From Amycolatopsis sp. MtRt-6 (GTDB taxonomy: Bacteria; Actinomycetota; Actinomycetes; Mycobacteriales; Pseudonocardiaceae): a stretch of DNA of 64,000 bases. The stretch covers positions 182,984 through 246,983 of the forward strand of contig NZ_JADWPD010000014.1 in NCBI RefSeq assembly GCF_017308975.1. The letters run 5' to 3'. Below the pieces are notes generated by a model. It had not been told where the DNA came from and did no database searches. It was given only the letters and a program-made list of their open reading frames with translations. Below, one piece after another: positions 49,229-58,988 of this stretch. The first letter of the stretch is position 1; each line of letters starts with the position of its first letter. The translations under genes and the position numbers were made by a program.

Positions 49229-50424
49229 AGCATCTCCTCGAGGCTCGTCGCCGTCGCCTGGGTGCCGAGCCCGAGCGGGCTCGTCAGGCCGCCCGGCAGC
49301 ACCGGGGCCGGGACCGGCGGGTGCGGGGCGTTCTGCGTGCCGCGCACCGAGCTCTCGCTCCCGTACGGCAGCGTGCACGCCGCGTCGGTTTCGAACGGCA
49401 ACGGTGTCAGGTCCGAGCTCGGCCGGTGCGGTGTTCCCTCGTAGCCCTGCAGGCACGGCGGAGGGTCGTCGAAGTTCAGCACCAGCCCCATCCGCAGCGC
49501 GTCGCCGCTGTCGTTCAGCGCCGAACCCACCGCCGCCACCGCCTTCGGCGTCTGGGACAGGAACTGCTCCTCCGCCGCGGTGCGGGTGCCGAACACCCGG
49601 GCCGTCGTCAGCAGGTTGGCCAGCAGGATCGGCAGGCCCGGGTCGTTCTCCTTCAGCAGGCCACCCAACTCGGACGCCGCCGGCGGGGCGGCCGCGATCA
49701 GCCGCCGCAGGTCGCCGTCGGAGCTCGCCAGCTGCTGGGCGAACACCTTGGCGTTGCTGCTGAACGACCGCCACGCCCCGGAGGAGCCGATCTGGGTGCG
49801 CAGCACCGTCGCGCCGTCGTCGATCAGCTTCGATGTCTGCGGCAGGTGGGTGCTCGCCTCCTGGGTGAACGTCGTCGCCGAGTCCATCAGCGTCTGCAGG
49901 TCCGGGCCCGTGCCGCGCAGCGCGTCGTCGAGCTCGTTCACCACCGTGCGCAGGTCCTGGGTCGGCACCGAGGCGGTGAACGAGTCCAGGTCCGTCAGCA
50001 GGTTGTTCACCGGCAGCGGCAGCGTCGTCGACTCGCGCCGGATCACCGAGTTGCCGTCGAGGTAGGGCGCGTCGGCCGTGCGCGGCTGCAGGTCGACGTA
50101 CTGCTCGCCGACGGCCGAGCGGTTCGCCACCACGGCCTGCGAGTCGGCCGGGATGGGCGGGGCCCCGTCGTCGATCAGCAGGTCCGCCTCCATCCCGGTT
50201 ACGGTGAGCCGCAGTTCGCCGACCCGGCCGACGGCGACACCGCGGTAGGTCACCTCGCCGTTGGTGAAGAGGCCGCCGCCTTCGGCGAGCTCGAGCTTCA
50301 CCGTGTAGCTACCGGACCCGAACAGCCGGCCCAGCCCGGCGTAGTTGGCACCGACGAACGCCGTCGTCGCGAGCGCGATCACGACGAACAGGACGACCTG
50401 GACGCGTACTCTTCGGCTCAGCAT
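49216..50424 (-). CDS. mceF: Mce family protein, MceF position
   Basis: 402 aa. One N-terminal helix (VQVVLFVVIALATTAFVGANY) is followed by the MlaD/Mce domain (about residues 38-115, YTVKLELAEGGGLFTNGEVTYRGV), a long alpha-helical region and a Pro-rich C-terminus. Mce proteins form a hexameric tube that carries lipids across the cell wall. Its ATG overlaps the mceE stop by 1 bp, and the Mas genes follow. Confidence 0.92.
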   Translation of the reverse strand: MLSRRVRVQVVLFVVIALATTAFVGANYAGLGRLFGSGSYTVKLELAEGGGLFTNGEVTYRGVAVGRVGELRLTVTGMEADLLIDDGAPPIPADSQAVVANRSAVGEQYVDLQPRTADAPYLDGNSVIRRESTTLPLPVNNLLTDLDSFTASVPTQDLRTVVNELDDALRGTGPDLQTLMDSATTFTQEASTHLPQTSKLIDDGATVLRTQIGSSGAWRSFSSNAKVFAQQLASSDGDLRRLIAAAPPAASELGGLLKENDPGLPILLANLLTTARVFGTRTAAEEQFLSQTPKAVAAVGSALNDSGDALRMGLVLNFDDPPPCLQGYEGTPHRPSSDLTPLPFETDAACTLPYGSESSVRGTQNAPHPPVPAPVLPGGLTSPLGLGTQATATSLEEMLWLR

Positions 50425-51503
50425 CAGCTGCCTCCGGAGACCCGGGTCCCGCTGCTCGGCAGCGGGAGCGTCGGCAGGCCCGGCGGGACACCTTCGCCGG
50501 GCGGGGGCAGCGGCACACCCGGTGCCGGGATCATCGAGACGTAGGCGTTGATGTAGTCACCCTTCACCGCGCCGAGCACCGAGTCCGGGAACGGGAACGT
50601 CGGCAGCATCTGCAGCGACTGCGGCAGGTTCTCCCCGGCCGCGGCCAGCTGCTCCAGGATCGGGGCGAGCGCGCGCAGGTCGGCGACCATGTCGTCGCGG
50701 CTGCGTTCGACGACGTCGGTCGCCACCGTGCCGAGCCGGTCCAGCGCCTGCAGCATCGACACCAGCTGCGTGCGCTGCTCGGAAAGCGTCTTCAGCCCCG
50801 GCGTCAGGTCGGTCAGCGCGCCGGAGATCTGCTCGTGGCGGTTCGCCAGCGTGGCCGAGAGCCGGTTCAGCCCGTCGAGGGCTTCGGTGATGTCCGTGCG
50901 GTGCGCGTCCAGGTCGGTCACCAGGGTGTTCACCCCGGACAGGAACGACCGGATCTGCTCTTCGTTGCCGTCCATCACCTTCGACAGTTCCCGGTTGATC
51001 GTCTGCAGCTGCCCGATCCCGCCGCCGTTGAGCAGGAGGGAAAGGGCGCCGAAGATCTCTTCGAACTCGGGGTTGCGGTTGGTCCGGTCCAGGGTGATCG
51101 TGGCGCCGTTCGCCAGCCGGGCGGTCCCGGCGGGTTTCGCGTCGCCGTCCGGTGGGGCCAGCTCGACGAACTTCTCGCCGAGCAGGCTGGACTGGCGCAG
51201 CCGCGCGACCGCGTTCGCGGGCAGCACGACGTCGCCGTTGACCTCCAGGACCGTTTCGGCCGTCCAGCCGTCCCCGCCGAGCCGGACTTCCCGCACGCGC
51301 CCGACCGGGACGTCCCCGACCTTCACCGCGGCCTGCGGCACCAGGTCGAGCACGTCGGCGAACTGCACGGTCACCGAGTACGGGTGGTCGCCGACGTCGG
51401 CGCCCCCGGGCAGGGGCAGGTCGTAGACGCCCTTGAACTCACCTGACGAGCAGCCTGCGAGGGTCAGGCACCCGACGGCCACGACGGCGGCGATCCGCTT
51501 CAC
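50424..51503 (-). CDS. mceE: Mce family lipoprotein, MceE position
   Basis: 359 aa from GTG 51503, with GGAGGAGG upstream. A lipobox (LTLAGC, Cys18) makes it the lipoprotein of the set, as in other mce operons. The Mce domain starts at YSVTVQFADVLDLVPQAAVKVG. The helical region and a Pro-rich end follow. It overlaps mceD by 4 bp. Confidence 0.92.
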   Translation of the reverse strand: MKRIAAVVAVGCLTLAGCSSGEFKGVYDLPLPGGADVGDHPYSVTVQFADVLDLVPQAAVKVGDVPVGRVREVRLGGDGWTAETVLEVNGDVVLPANAVARLRQSSLLGEKFVELAPPDGDAKPAGTARLANGATITLDRTNRNPEFEEIFGALSLLLNGGGIGQLQTINRELSKVMDGNEEQIRSFLSGVNTLVTDLDAHRTDITEALDGLNRLSATLANRHEQISGALTDLTPGLKTLSEQRTQLVSMLQALDRLGTVATDVVERSRDDMVADLRALAPILEQLAAAGENLPQSLQMLPTFPFPDSVLGAVKGDYINAYVSMIPAPGVPLPPPGEGVPPGLPTLPLPSSGTRVSGGS

Positions 51504-52534
51504 CGGCCTCCTCCGTTCGTGTAGACGTCGCCGGTGACCGGCAACGGCAGCGGCTGGAGGTAGTAGTCGTAGTTGCCGCGGCCGAGCAGCCGGCCGGTGG
51601 CCGGGTCGACCGCGTTGAGCACGTTGGTCACCGCGAGCGGGACGGCGTCGAGCGTGCCCGCCAGCGATTCGCGCTGCTCGACGAGCGTGCGCGTGGTCGT
51701 CACCAGGTTGTCCACATTGGCCTTGAGCGCGCCGCGGTTGTCCCGGATGAACACCTGGACGTCGGCGAGTGCGCGGCCGAGGCCTTCGAGCGCCTTGGCC
51801 AGGTCGCCGCTGCTCTCGGCGAGGGTGCCGGAGATCTGCGCCAGCTGCTGGTTGACGGTGCTCACCTGGCTGTCGTTGGTGGCCAGCATGGTGGTGAACT
51901 GCTGCAGCTCGTCGACCGTGCCGAACAGGTCGCTCGAGTTGCCGGCCAGCGTGCGGGCCAGCTGCGCGAAGTTGCGGACGCTGTCGTTGAACGCGCGGCC
52001 GTTGCCCTGCAGCGTCTGCGCGCCGGTCTTCAGCAGGTCCGACAGCGCGCCCTGGGCGTTGGCGCCGTTCGGGCCGAGCGCCTTCGAGATCGTGTCGAGG
52101 CTGGCGTAGAGCTGGTCGAGCTCCACCGGGGTGGCCGTCCGCTGGAGCGGGATCGTCGCGCCGTCCGGCAGCCGCGGCCCGCCGCGGGCCGGCTTGGCGA
52201 ACTGCAGGTAGCGGTCGGCGACGACGCTGGGCGCGATCACCAGCAGCGTGGTGTCCTCGGCGACGCCGACCGAGCCGTCGACGCTCATGTCCACCTGCAC
52301 CTGGTCGCCCCGCGGGGTGACCTTGTCGACCTGGCCGATCTTGACGCCGAGCACGCGGACGTCCGAGCCGGGGTAGACGCCGACCGCGCGGGTGAAGAAC
52401 GCCGTGACGTGGTGCTGGCCGTTGCCGGCGAACACCCACCACAGCGCCGCCGAAACGACGAGGGCGAGCAGCAGGGCGGCGGCGACGAAACGGCTCGCCA
52501 GGACGCCGGCGCGGGTGGTGGTCAACGCGCTCAC
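51500..52534 (-). CDS. mceD: Mce family protein, MceD position
   Basis: 344 aa. An N-terminal helix (FVAAALLLALVVSAALWWVF) precedes the Mce domain (HVTAFFTRAVGVYPGSDVRVLGV) and a long coiled helical stretch with heptad-like repeats of the type found in Mce channels. It overlaps its neighbours by 4 bp at both ends, so translation is coupled. Confidence 0.92.
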   Translation of the reverse strand: MSALTTTRAGVLASRFVAAALLLALVVSAALWWVFAGNGQHHVTAFFTRAVGVYPGSDVRVLGVKIGQVDKVTPRGDQVQVDMSVDGSVGVAEDTTLLVIAPSVVADRYLQFAKPARGGPRLPDGATIPLQRTATPVELDQLYASLDTISKALGPNGANAQGALSDLLKTGAQTLQGNGRAFNDSVRNFAQLARTLAGNSSDLFGTVDELQQFTTMLATNDSQVSTVNQQLAQISGTLAESSGDLAKALEGLGRALADVQVFIRDNRGALKANVDNLVTTTRTLVEQRESLAGTLDAVPLAVTNVLNAVDPATGRLLGRGNYDYYLQPLPLPVTGDVYTNGGGR

Positions 52535-53523
52535 TTGGCCCCTCCCGGGTTCGGCGGCGGGGTGCAGGGGTCGTGGTTCTCGGGCAGCAGCCCGCAGAGG
52601 TAGGCGTCGATCCAGCGGCCGTTGCCGGTCGTGTTGGTCAGCACCCGGAAGTACGGCCCGGCCAGCTGCAGGCCCTTGGTGAGGTTGTCGTTCTGCCGCT
52701 TGAGCAGGTCGGTGACCTGGTTGAGCGACTGCAGGGCCGGCTTGAGCGCGTCGGCGTTGTCCCGCACCAGCCCGCTGAGCTGATCGGCCAGCCGCGCGGA
52801 GCCGTCGAGCAGGTCCCGGATGGCGTCGCGGCGGCTGTTCAGCTCGGTGAGCAGCAGGTTGCCGTCGCCGATCAGTTTCTCGAAGTCGTCGTTCGAGTTC
52901 GCCAGCGTCGTGGTCAGCTTCCGCGCGTTGGCCAGCAGCTCGGCGATCTGGCTGTCGCGGCTGGAGACCGTCTTCGACAGCTGGGACAGCCCGTCGAGCG
53001 CGCTGCGGACGTGCTCGGGGGAGTTGCGGAAGGTGTCCGACAACGTGGTGAAGCTGTCCGCGAGCTGCTTGGTGTCGATCGCGCCCACGGTGTCGGCGAG
53101 GCCGTTGAAGGCGTCGGTGACGTCGTAGGGCGTGACCGTCCGGGTCCGCGGGATGGGCCGGGCCGGGTCCTGGACGTCGTCGCCGGTGGGGTTCAGCGCG
53201 AGGAACTTGCGGCCCAGCAACGTCTTGATCTTGATCTCGGCCGACGTGCGGTCGCCGACCCAGGCGTTCTTGACCCGGAAGGACACGAGGACGTGGTCGT
53301 CGGCCAGCCGCACGGTCCGGACCTCGCCGACCTTGATGCCGGCGATCCGGACCTCGTCGTCCGGCTGCAGGCCGGCGGCCTCGGAGAACTCGGCCTCGTA
53401 CGTGGTGCCGCCGCCGACGACCGGCAGGTTGTCGTAGTTCAGCGTCACGGTCAGCACGGCGGCCAGCGCGACACTGCCGATCACGCCGAGGGCGATCGGG
53501 TTGCGCTCCTTGAAGGACTTCAC
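52531..53523 (-). CDS. mceC: Mce family protein, MceC position
   Basis: 330 aa from GTG 53523, chosen because AGAGGTG lies 6 nt upstream and GTGA overlaps the mceB stop like the other joints. It has an N-terminal helix (ALGVIGSVALAAVLTVTL), Mce domain (YEAEFSEAAGLQPDDEVRIAGIKVG), helical region, and a Cys-containing Pro-rich tail. Confidence 0.92.
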   Translation of the reverse strand: MKSFKERNPIALGVIGSVALAAVLTVTLNYDNLPVVGGGTTYEAEFSEAAGLQPDDEVRIAGIKVGEVRTVRLADDHVLVSFRVKNAWVGDRTSAEIKIKTLLGRKFLALNPTGDDVQDPARPIPRTRTVTPYDVTDAFNGLADTVGAIDTKQLADSFTTLSDTFRNSPEHVRSALDGLSQLSKTVSSRDSQIAELLANARKLTTTLANSNDDFEKLIGDGNLLLTELNSRRDAIRDLLDGSARLADQLSGLVRDNADALKPALQSLNQVTDLLKRQNDNLTKGLQLAGPYFRVLTNTTGNGRWIDAYLCGLLPENHDPCTPPPNPGGAK

Positions 53524-54524
53524 GATTCGCACCTCTGCGTGGGGACGAACACGCCGCGCGGGGGCGTGGTTTCGAGCGTGGCGCGGCAGAGGAAGAAGTT
53601 CATCCAGGAGCCGTAGGAGGCGGTCCGGGCGATTTCGTTGAACTTCACCGGCAGGTTGGTCAGGAAACTGTCCACATCGGACTGGTTCTGGGCCAGCGTG
53701 CCCGCGACGTCCTTCAGGCCGGCGATGCTGTCCTTCAGCGGCGGGCGGGCCTGCTCGAACAGCCCGGCGGTGGACTCGGTCAGCGCGCCGATGCCGCTGA
53801 TGGCGTCGCCGATCGCGGCGCGGTCGCCCGCCAGCCCGGAGACCAGCTGCCGCAGGGTGGACACGAGGTTCGTCAGCGCGTCGCCCTTGCCGTTGACCGT
53901 CTTGAGCACTTCGTTGAGGTTGCCGATCACCTCACCGATCACCTTGTCGCGCCCGGCGAGGGTGGTGGTCAGCGAACCGGTGTGCTGCAACAGGCTTTCG
54001 ACGGTGCCGCCTTCGCCCTGCAGCACCTGGACGATCTCGCCGGAGAGCTCGTTGACGTCGTTCGGCGACAGCGCCTGGAACAGCGGCTTGAAGCCGTTGA
54101 AGAGGTCGGTGAGGTCCAGCGCGGGTGTCGTGCGGTCCAGCGGGATCTCGGCGCCTTCCGGCAGCTGCTCCCGGGTGGCGGTGTTGCCGCGTTCGAGGGC
54201 GACGTACCGCTGGCCGACCATGTTGCGGTACTTAATGACCGCGCGGACGTCGGCGGGGAGCCGGCGGCCCTGGTCGAGGGAGAACCCGACCACGGCCCGG
54301 TTGCGGTCGCCGATCTCGAGCGACTCGACCTGGCCGACGCGGACCCCGGAGATGCGCACGTCGTCGCCGACGTTGAGCGAGGTGGCGTCGAGGAACTTGG
54401 CGGTGTAGCGCTTGCCGGCGCCGACGCCGGAGTTCGTGATGGAGATCGCGAGCAGTGCCGTCGCGAGGGCCGTGACGGCGATGAAGACGAGGCTCTTGAT
54501 CAGCGGGGCGGCGATGTTCCTCAC
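53520..54524 (-). CDS. mceB: Mce family protein, MceB position
   Basis: 334 aa from GTG 54524 (VRNIAAPLIKS), overlapping the mceA stop by 4 bp. It has an N-terminal helix (LVFIAVTALATALLAISI), Mce domain (YTAKFLDATSLNVGDDVRISGVRVG), and the long helical region characteristic of the family. Confidence 0.92.
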   Translation of the reverse strand: MRNIAAPLIKSLVFIAVTALATALLAISITNSGVGAGKRYTAKFLDATSLNVGDDVRISGVRVGQVESLEIGDRNRAVVGFSLDQGRRLPADVRAVIKYRNMVGQRYVALERGNTATREQLPEGAEIPLDRTTPALDLTDLFNGFKPLFQALSPNDVNELSGEIVQVLQGEGGTVESLLQHTGSLTTTLAGRDKVIGEVIGNLNEVLKTVNGKGDALTNLVSTLRQLVSGLAGDRAAIGDAISGIGALTESTAGLFEQARPPLKDSIAGLKDVAGTLAQNQSDVDSFLTNLPVKFNEIARTASYGSWMNFFLCRATLETTPPRGVFVPTQRCES

Positions 54525-55795
54525 TTGAGCGTCACCTCCGTGCCGCGGAAGAGCGGTCCGACGAGCACGCTGCTCCAGGCCGGGACTTCGGCCGTCGGCG
54601 TCCCGATCGACGGCGCCACCAGCGTGGCCAGCAGCTGCTGCTCCTGCGGCGAGTTCGCGAGCCCGAGGTCGCCCTGGCCGCCGGTGAGCAGGGGGTGCCC
54701 GGTGGTGCCCGGCGCCGCCGCGGCGGTGCCGACCGTCGGGGAGACGCCGGAGGGGTAGCACCGCGGCTCGCCGCCGCCGGTGAAGCGCGGGTCGTCCCGG
54801 CCGGGCAGGTACTTGCCGCTGTCGGGGACGACCGCGGTCTCGGCGTGCACGCTCGGTTCGTTCGTGCCCGCGCCGAGCACCTTGTCCATGGATTTCCTCA
54901 GTGCGTTGAGCGAGCCGATCGTGCAGGCGAAGCTGGGGGAGTACTTTGCCGCGATCTCCAGCGGCGCGCGGCTGTCGGCGGCCAGGGAGATGAGGTTGTC
55001 CCGGTTGTTGGCCAGGAACGTGGTGACCTCCTGGGACGACGAGGTGACCTGCTGGTACACCCCGGCCAGGTCGGCTTCCTTCTCCTTGACCGTGTTCAGC
55101 GTGACGGCGGAGTCGGTGAGCGCGTCGAGGAGGTCGGGCGCGATGTCGCCGTAGAGGTTCGAGACCGTCGCGAGGTCGCGCAGGTCGGCGGTCAGCTGCG
55201 GCAGGTTCGGGTTGAAGTCCTTCAGGTAGGTCGCGGCGGTGTCGATGGTCTTCCCGAGCTGCTCGCCGCGTCCCTCCAGGGCCGTCGACACCGCGGTCAG
55301 CGTCGTCGCCAGCTTCTGCGGCTGGACCGCCTGCAGGACCGGCAGCAGGTTGTCGAAGACCCGTTCCAGCTCGACCGCGTTGGCCGAGCGGTCCTGCTCG
55401 ATGACGTCGCCGGCGACCAGGTGCGGGGCCCGTTCACCGTCCGGGATGGACAGCTGGACGTACCGCTCGCCGAACAGCGTCTTCGGCACGAGCAGCGCGG
55501 AGACGTTGCGCGGCAGCATGTCCACTCTGTCCGGTTCGAGAGCAAGCGCTATCTCGGCGCCCTGCGGCGTCGCCCGGACCTCGCGGATCTCGCCGACCAG
55601 CACGCCCCGGGCCTTGACCTGGCCGCCCGGGGAGAGCTGGTTGCCGATCCGGCTCGCCTTGAGCGTCACCGGGACCGTGGTGACGAAGTCCTTGTCGTAC
55701 ACCTTGACCGAGAGCGTCACCAGCACGCCCATCACCGCGAGGAACAGCACGCCCGCGGTGCGGACCCCGGCCTTCCGTCGGGTTTCGCGTCTCAT
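54521..55795 (-). CDS. mceA: Mce family protein, MceA position
   Basis: 424 aa from ATG 55795. It has an N-terminal helix (TAGVLFLAVMGVLVTLSVKVY), Mce domain (VPVTLKASRIGNQLSPGGQVKARGV), the helical region and an extended Pro/Gly-rich C-terminus. It is the first of six Mce proteins and follows the two permease genes directly. The substrate (steroid, fatty acid or phospholipid) cannot be told from the sequence; no steroid-degradation gene is nearby. Confidence 0.92.
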   Translation of the reverse strand: MRRETRRKAGVRTAGVLFLAVMGVLVTLSVKVYDKDFVTTVPVTLKASRIGNQLSPGGQVKARGVLVGEIREVRATPQGAEIALALEPDRVDMLPRNVSALLVPKTLFGERYVQLSIPDGERAPHLVAGDVIEQDRSANAVELERVFDNLLPVLQAVQPQKLATTLTAVSTALEGRGEQLGKTIDTAATYLKDFNPNLPQLTADLRDLATVSNLYGDIAPDLLDALTDSAVTLNTVKEKEADLAGVYQQVTSSSQEVTTFLANNRDNLISLAADSRAPLEIAAKYSPSFACTIGSLNALRKSMDKVLGAGTNEPSVHAETAVVPDSGKYLPGRDDPRFTGGGEPRCYPSGVSPTVGTAAAAPGTTGHPLLTGGQGDLGLANSPQEQQLLATLVAPSIGTPTAEVPAWSSVLVGPLFRGTEVTLK

Positions 55796-56646
55796 CCGGC
55801 CACCTGCACGGTCGTCGTCGCGCCCCAGATCGCCAGGGACAGGAAGAAGTCGAGGACACTGATCGCGACGATCGCGGTCCGCACCGCGCGGCCCACCGCG
55901 ACCCCGACGCCGGCCGGGCCCCCGCTCGCGCGGAAGCCGTAGTAGCAGTGCGCCAGGACCACCACGACGCTGAACACCAGGACCTTCCCGAACGACCACA
56001 GCACGTCGCCGGGTGGCAGGAACAGCAGGAAGTAGTGGTCGTAGGTGCCCGCGGACTGGCCGAAGAACCACACGGTGACCTGCCGCGAGGCGAGGTAGCT
56101 CGACAGCAGCCCGATCGCGTAGAGCGGGATGACGGCGAGGAAGCCGGCGATCACCCGGGTCGTCACCAGGTACGGGACGCTCGGGATGCCCATGACCTCG
56201 AGGGCGTCGATCTCCTCGGAGATCCGCATCGCGCCGAGCTGCGCGGTGAAGCCGCAGCCGACGGTGGCGCTCAGCGCGAGGCCGGAGACGAGCGGCGCGA
56301 TCTCGCGGGTGTTGAAGTAGGCGGAGACGAACCCGGCGAACGCCGACGTCCCGACCTGGTTCAGCGCGGAGTAGCCCTGGAGGCCGACGACCGTGCCGGT
56401 GGCCACGGTCATCCCGATCATCACGCCGATCGTGCCGCCGATGACGGCCAGCGCGCCGCTGCCGAAGCTGACCTCGGCCAGCAGCCGGACGACCTCGCGC
56501 AGGTAGCGGTGCAGGGCCCGCGGGGTCCAGGCGATCGCGCGGAGGAAGAAGAGGATCTGGTCGCCGAGGGTGTCGAGGAAGCCGAACCGGCGGTCGACGG
56601 CCTCGCGCACGCGGGTGGCGCGGGTGGTGACTTCCGTCGTCGTCAC
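55792..56646 (-). CDS. yrbEB: YrbE/MlaE-type permease, second of pair
   Basis: 284 aa. It is an MlaE permease: FGSGALAVIGGTIGVMIGMTV, the conserved cytoplasmic loop GAMRISEEIDALEVMGI (coupling helix for the ATPase), and several further membrane helices. With its upstream partner it forms the transmembrane part of the Mce ABC-type transporter. The ATPase (MceG) is not in this window and is usually encoded elsewhere. Confidence 0.93.
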   Translation of the reverse strand: MTTTEVTTRATRVREAVDRRFGFLDTLGDQILFFLRAIAWTPRALHRYLREVVRLLAEVSFGSGALAVIGGTIGVMIGMTVATGTVVGLQGYSALNQVGTSAFAGFVSAYFNTREIAPLVSGLALSATVGCGFTAQLGAMRISEEIDALEVMGIPSVPYLVTTRVIAGFLAVIPLYAIGLLSSYLASRQVTVWFFGQSAGTYDHYFLLFLPPGDVLWSFGKVLVFSVVVVLAHCYYGFRASGGPAGVGVAVGRAVRTAIVAISVLDFFLSLAIWGATTTVQVAG

Positions 56647-56647
56647 T

Positions 56648-57442
56648 TCAGCTCCCCTTGGGCGGAACGAGTTGCAGGTAGACGGTGGTGAGGATCAGGT
56701 TCAGCACGAACAGCAGCAGGAACGTGATGACCACGGACTGGTTGACCGCGTCGCCGACGCCCTTCGGGCCGCCCTTGGGGTTGAGGCCGCGGTAGGAGGC
56801 GACGACCCCGGCGACGAAGCCGAAGATCAGGGCCTTGATCTCGCTGATCCACAGGTCGGGCAGCTGGGCCAGCGCCGAGAAGCTGGCCAGGTAGGCGCCC
56901 GGGGTGCCGTTCTGCATGACGACGTTGAAGAAGTAGCCGCCGAGCACGCCGACGACGCTGACCATGCCGTTGAGGAACACCGCGACCCCCATCGCGGCGA
57001 GCACCCGCGGCACGATGAGCCGCTGGACCGGCGAGACGCCGAGCACCTCCATCGCGTCGATCTCTTCGCGGATGGTGCGGGAGCCGAGGTCGGCGCACAT
57101 CGCGCTGCCGCCCGCGCCGGCGATGAGCAGCGCCGTGACGATCGGGCTGGCCTGCTGGATGATCGCGAGCACGCTCGCCGCGCCGGTGAACGACTGGGCG
57201 CCGATCTGCGTGGTCAGCGAGCCGATGTGCAGCGCGATCACCGCGCCGAACGGGATCGAGACCAGCGCCGTCGGCAGGATCGACACGCTCGCGATGAACC
57301 AGAACTGCTGGATCAGCTCCCGCACCTGGAACGGGCGGCGGAACGTCAGCCGGACGACGTCGAGGCCGAGCCCGTAGAGCCGTCCGGTCTGCCGCAGTGC
57401 GGCGGCCCCGGGGAACGACGGCGTCGTCGTCCGTTCGGCCAT
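56648..57442 (-). CDS. yrbEA: YrbE/MlaE-type permease, first gene of the mce operon
   Basis: 264 aa. It is an MlaE permease with FWFIASVSILPTALVSIPFG, the coupling-helix motif RTIREEIDAMEVLGV, and a membrane-rich C-terminal half. It stands first in the ten-gene run yrbEA-yrbEB-mceABCDEF-mas-mas. Its stop is 1 bp from the yrbEB GTG. Control probably comes from the motif-rich region upstream at 57523-57750. Confidence 0.93.
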   Translation of the reverse strand: MAERTTTPSFPGAAALRQTGRLYGLGLDVVRLTFRRPFQVRELIQQFWFIASVSILPTALVSIPFGAVIALHIGSLTTQIGAQSFTGAASVLAIIQQASPIVTALLIAGAGGSAMCADLGSRTIREEIDAMEVLGVSPVQRLIVPRVLAAMGVAVFLNGMVSVVGVLGGYFFNVVMQNGTPGAYLASFSALAQLPDLWISEIKALIFGFVAGVVASYRGLNPKGGPKGVGDAVNQSVVITFLLLFVLNLILTTVYLQLVPPKGS

Positions 57443-57522
57443 TCGTGTGCCTCCAGCGGTTTCGGCGGCACGACGAATACGCCCGAGAAGACTAAAGGGA
57501 AATGGTCCGAACGGGGTAACAA

Positions 57523-57750
57523 TTGTCGGCCATTCACGGTCTCGGGGGCACCGTGCCGTTTCCTACTGGTCGGTACGCTAACGACGGCCTTGCTGGGAGA
57601 CAAGAACTTGAGCAGGATCACGCGGTCACGGGCTGGTAACCCCACATTTCTTGTCCGGCACTGACAAACGGACCCGATCTTGTTGTCAGCGGAGGAAAAG
57701 AAACTTCCCTCCCGGCTGCCCTCGGGCTTGACAAGCTACCCCGTTTTGTC
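57523..57750. promoter_or_regulatory. mce upstream region with seven TTGTC/GACAA pentamers
   Basis: The 367-bp gap 57443-57809 holds TTGTC at 57523, 57651, 57683 and 57746 and GACAA at 57599, 57663 and 57730. Pairs form inverted repeats, for example TTGTCcggcactGACAA (57651-57667) and TTGACAA-N11-TTGTCAA (57728-57752). Such AT-containing pentamers are rare in DNA of this composition. The same motif recurs before the PucR-type gene at 41798-41878. No gene was recognised here. Confidence 0.55.
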
Positions 57751-57809
57751 AATTAAGGCGGACCGGAACGGCCGGCTCGGGTACGCGAACCGACCGTCCC
57801 GGGGGTGTG

Positions 57810-58802
<993 letters not shown>

Positions 58803-58988
58803 AACCGGGGTCAACGCCCCGGTGCCGTCATTGCTTCCCGCCGGGCCCGCGCGCGGGCGGGCGGCTGTGACGATCTTCACGCGCGGGCCCGGCGACGCGG
58901 GCGCGAACATCGGCGGCCGGATTCCCGCGCCTGATCCCGCGTGATTGGCTACGGTGGGCAAATCGGAAAATGAGAAACAGGAGGACGG

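Noticed and set aside
47949..57442. Cholesterol-uptake Mce4-type operon
   Set aside because: The gene set is complete, but no steroid-degradation genes or KstR-type sites were seen nearby, so the substrate was left open.
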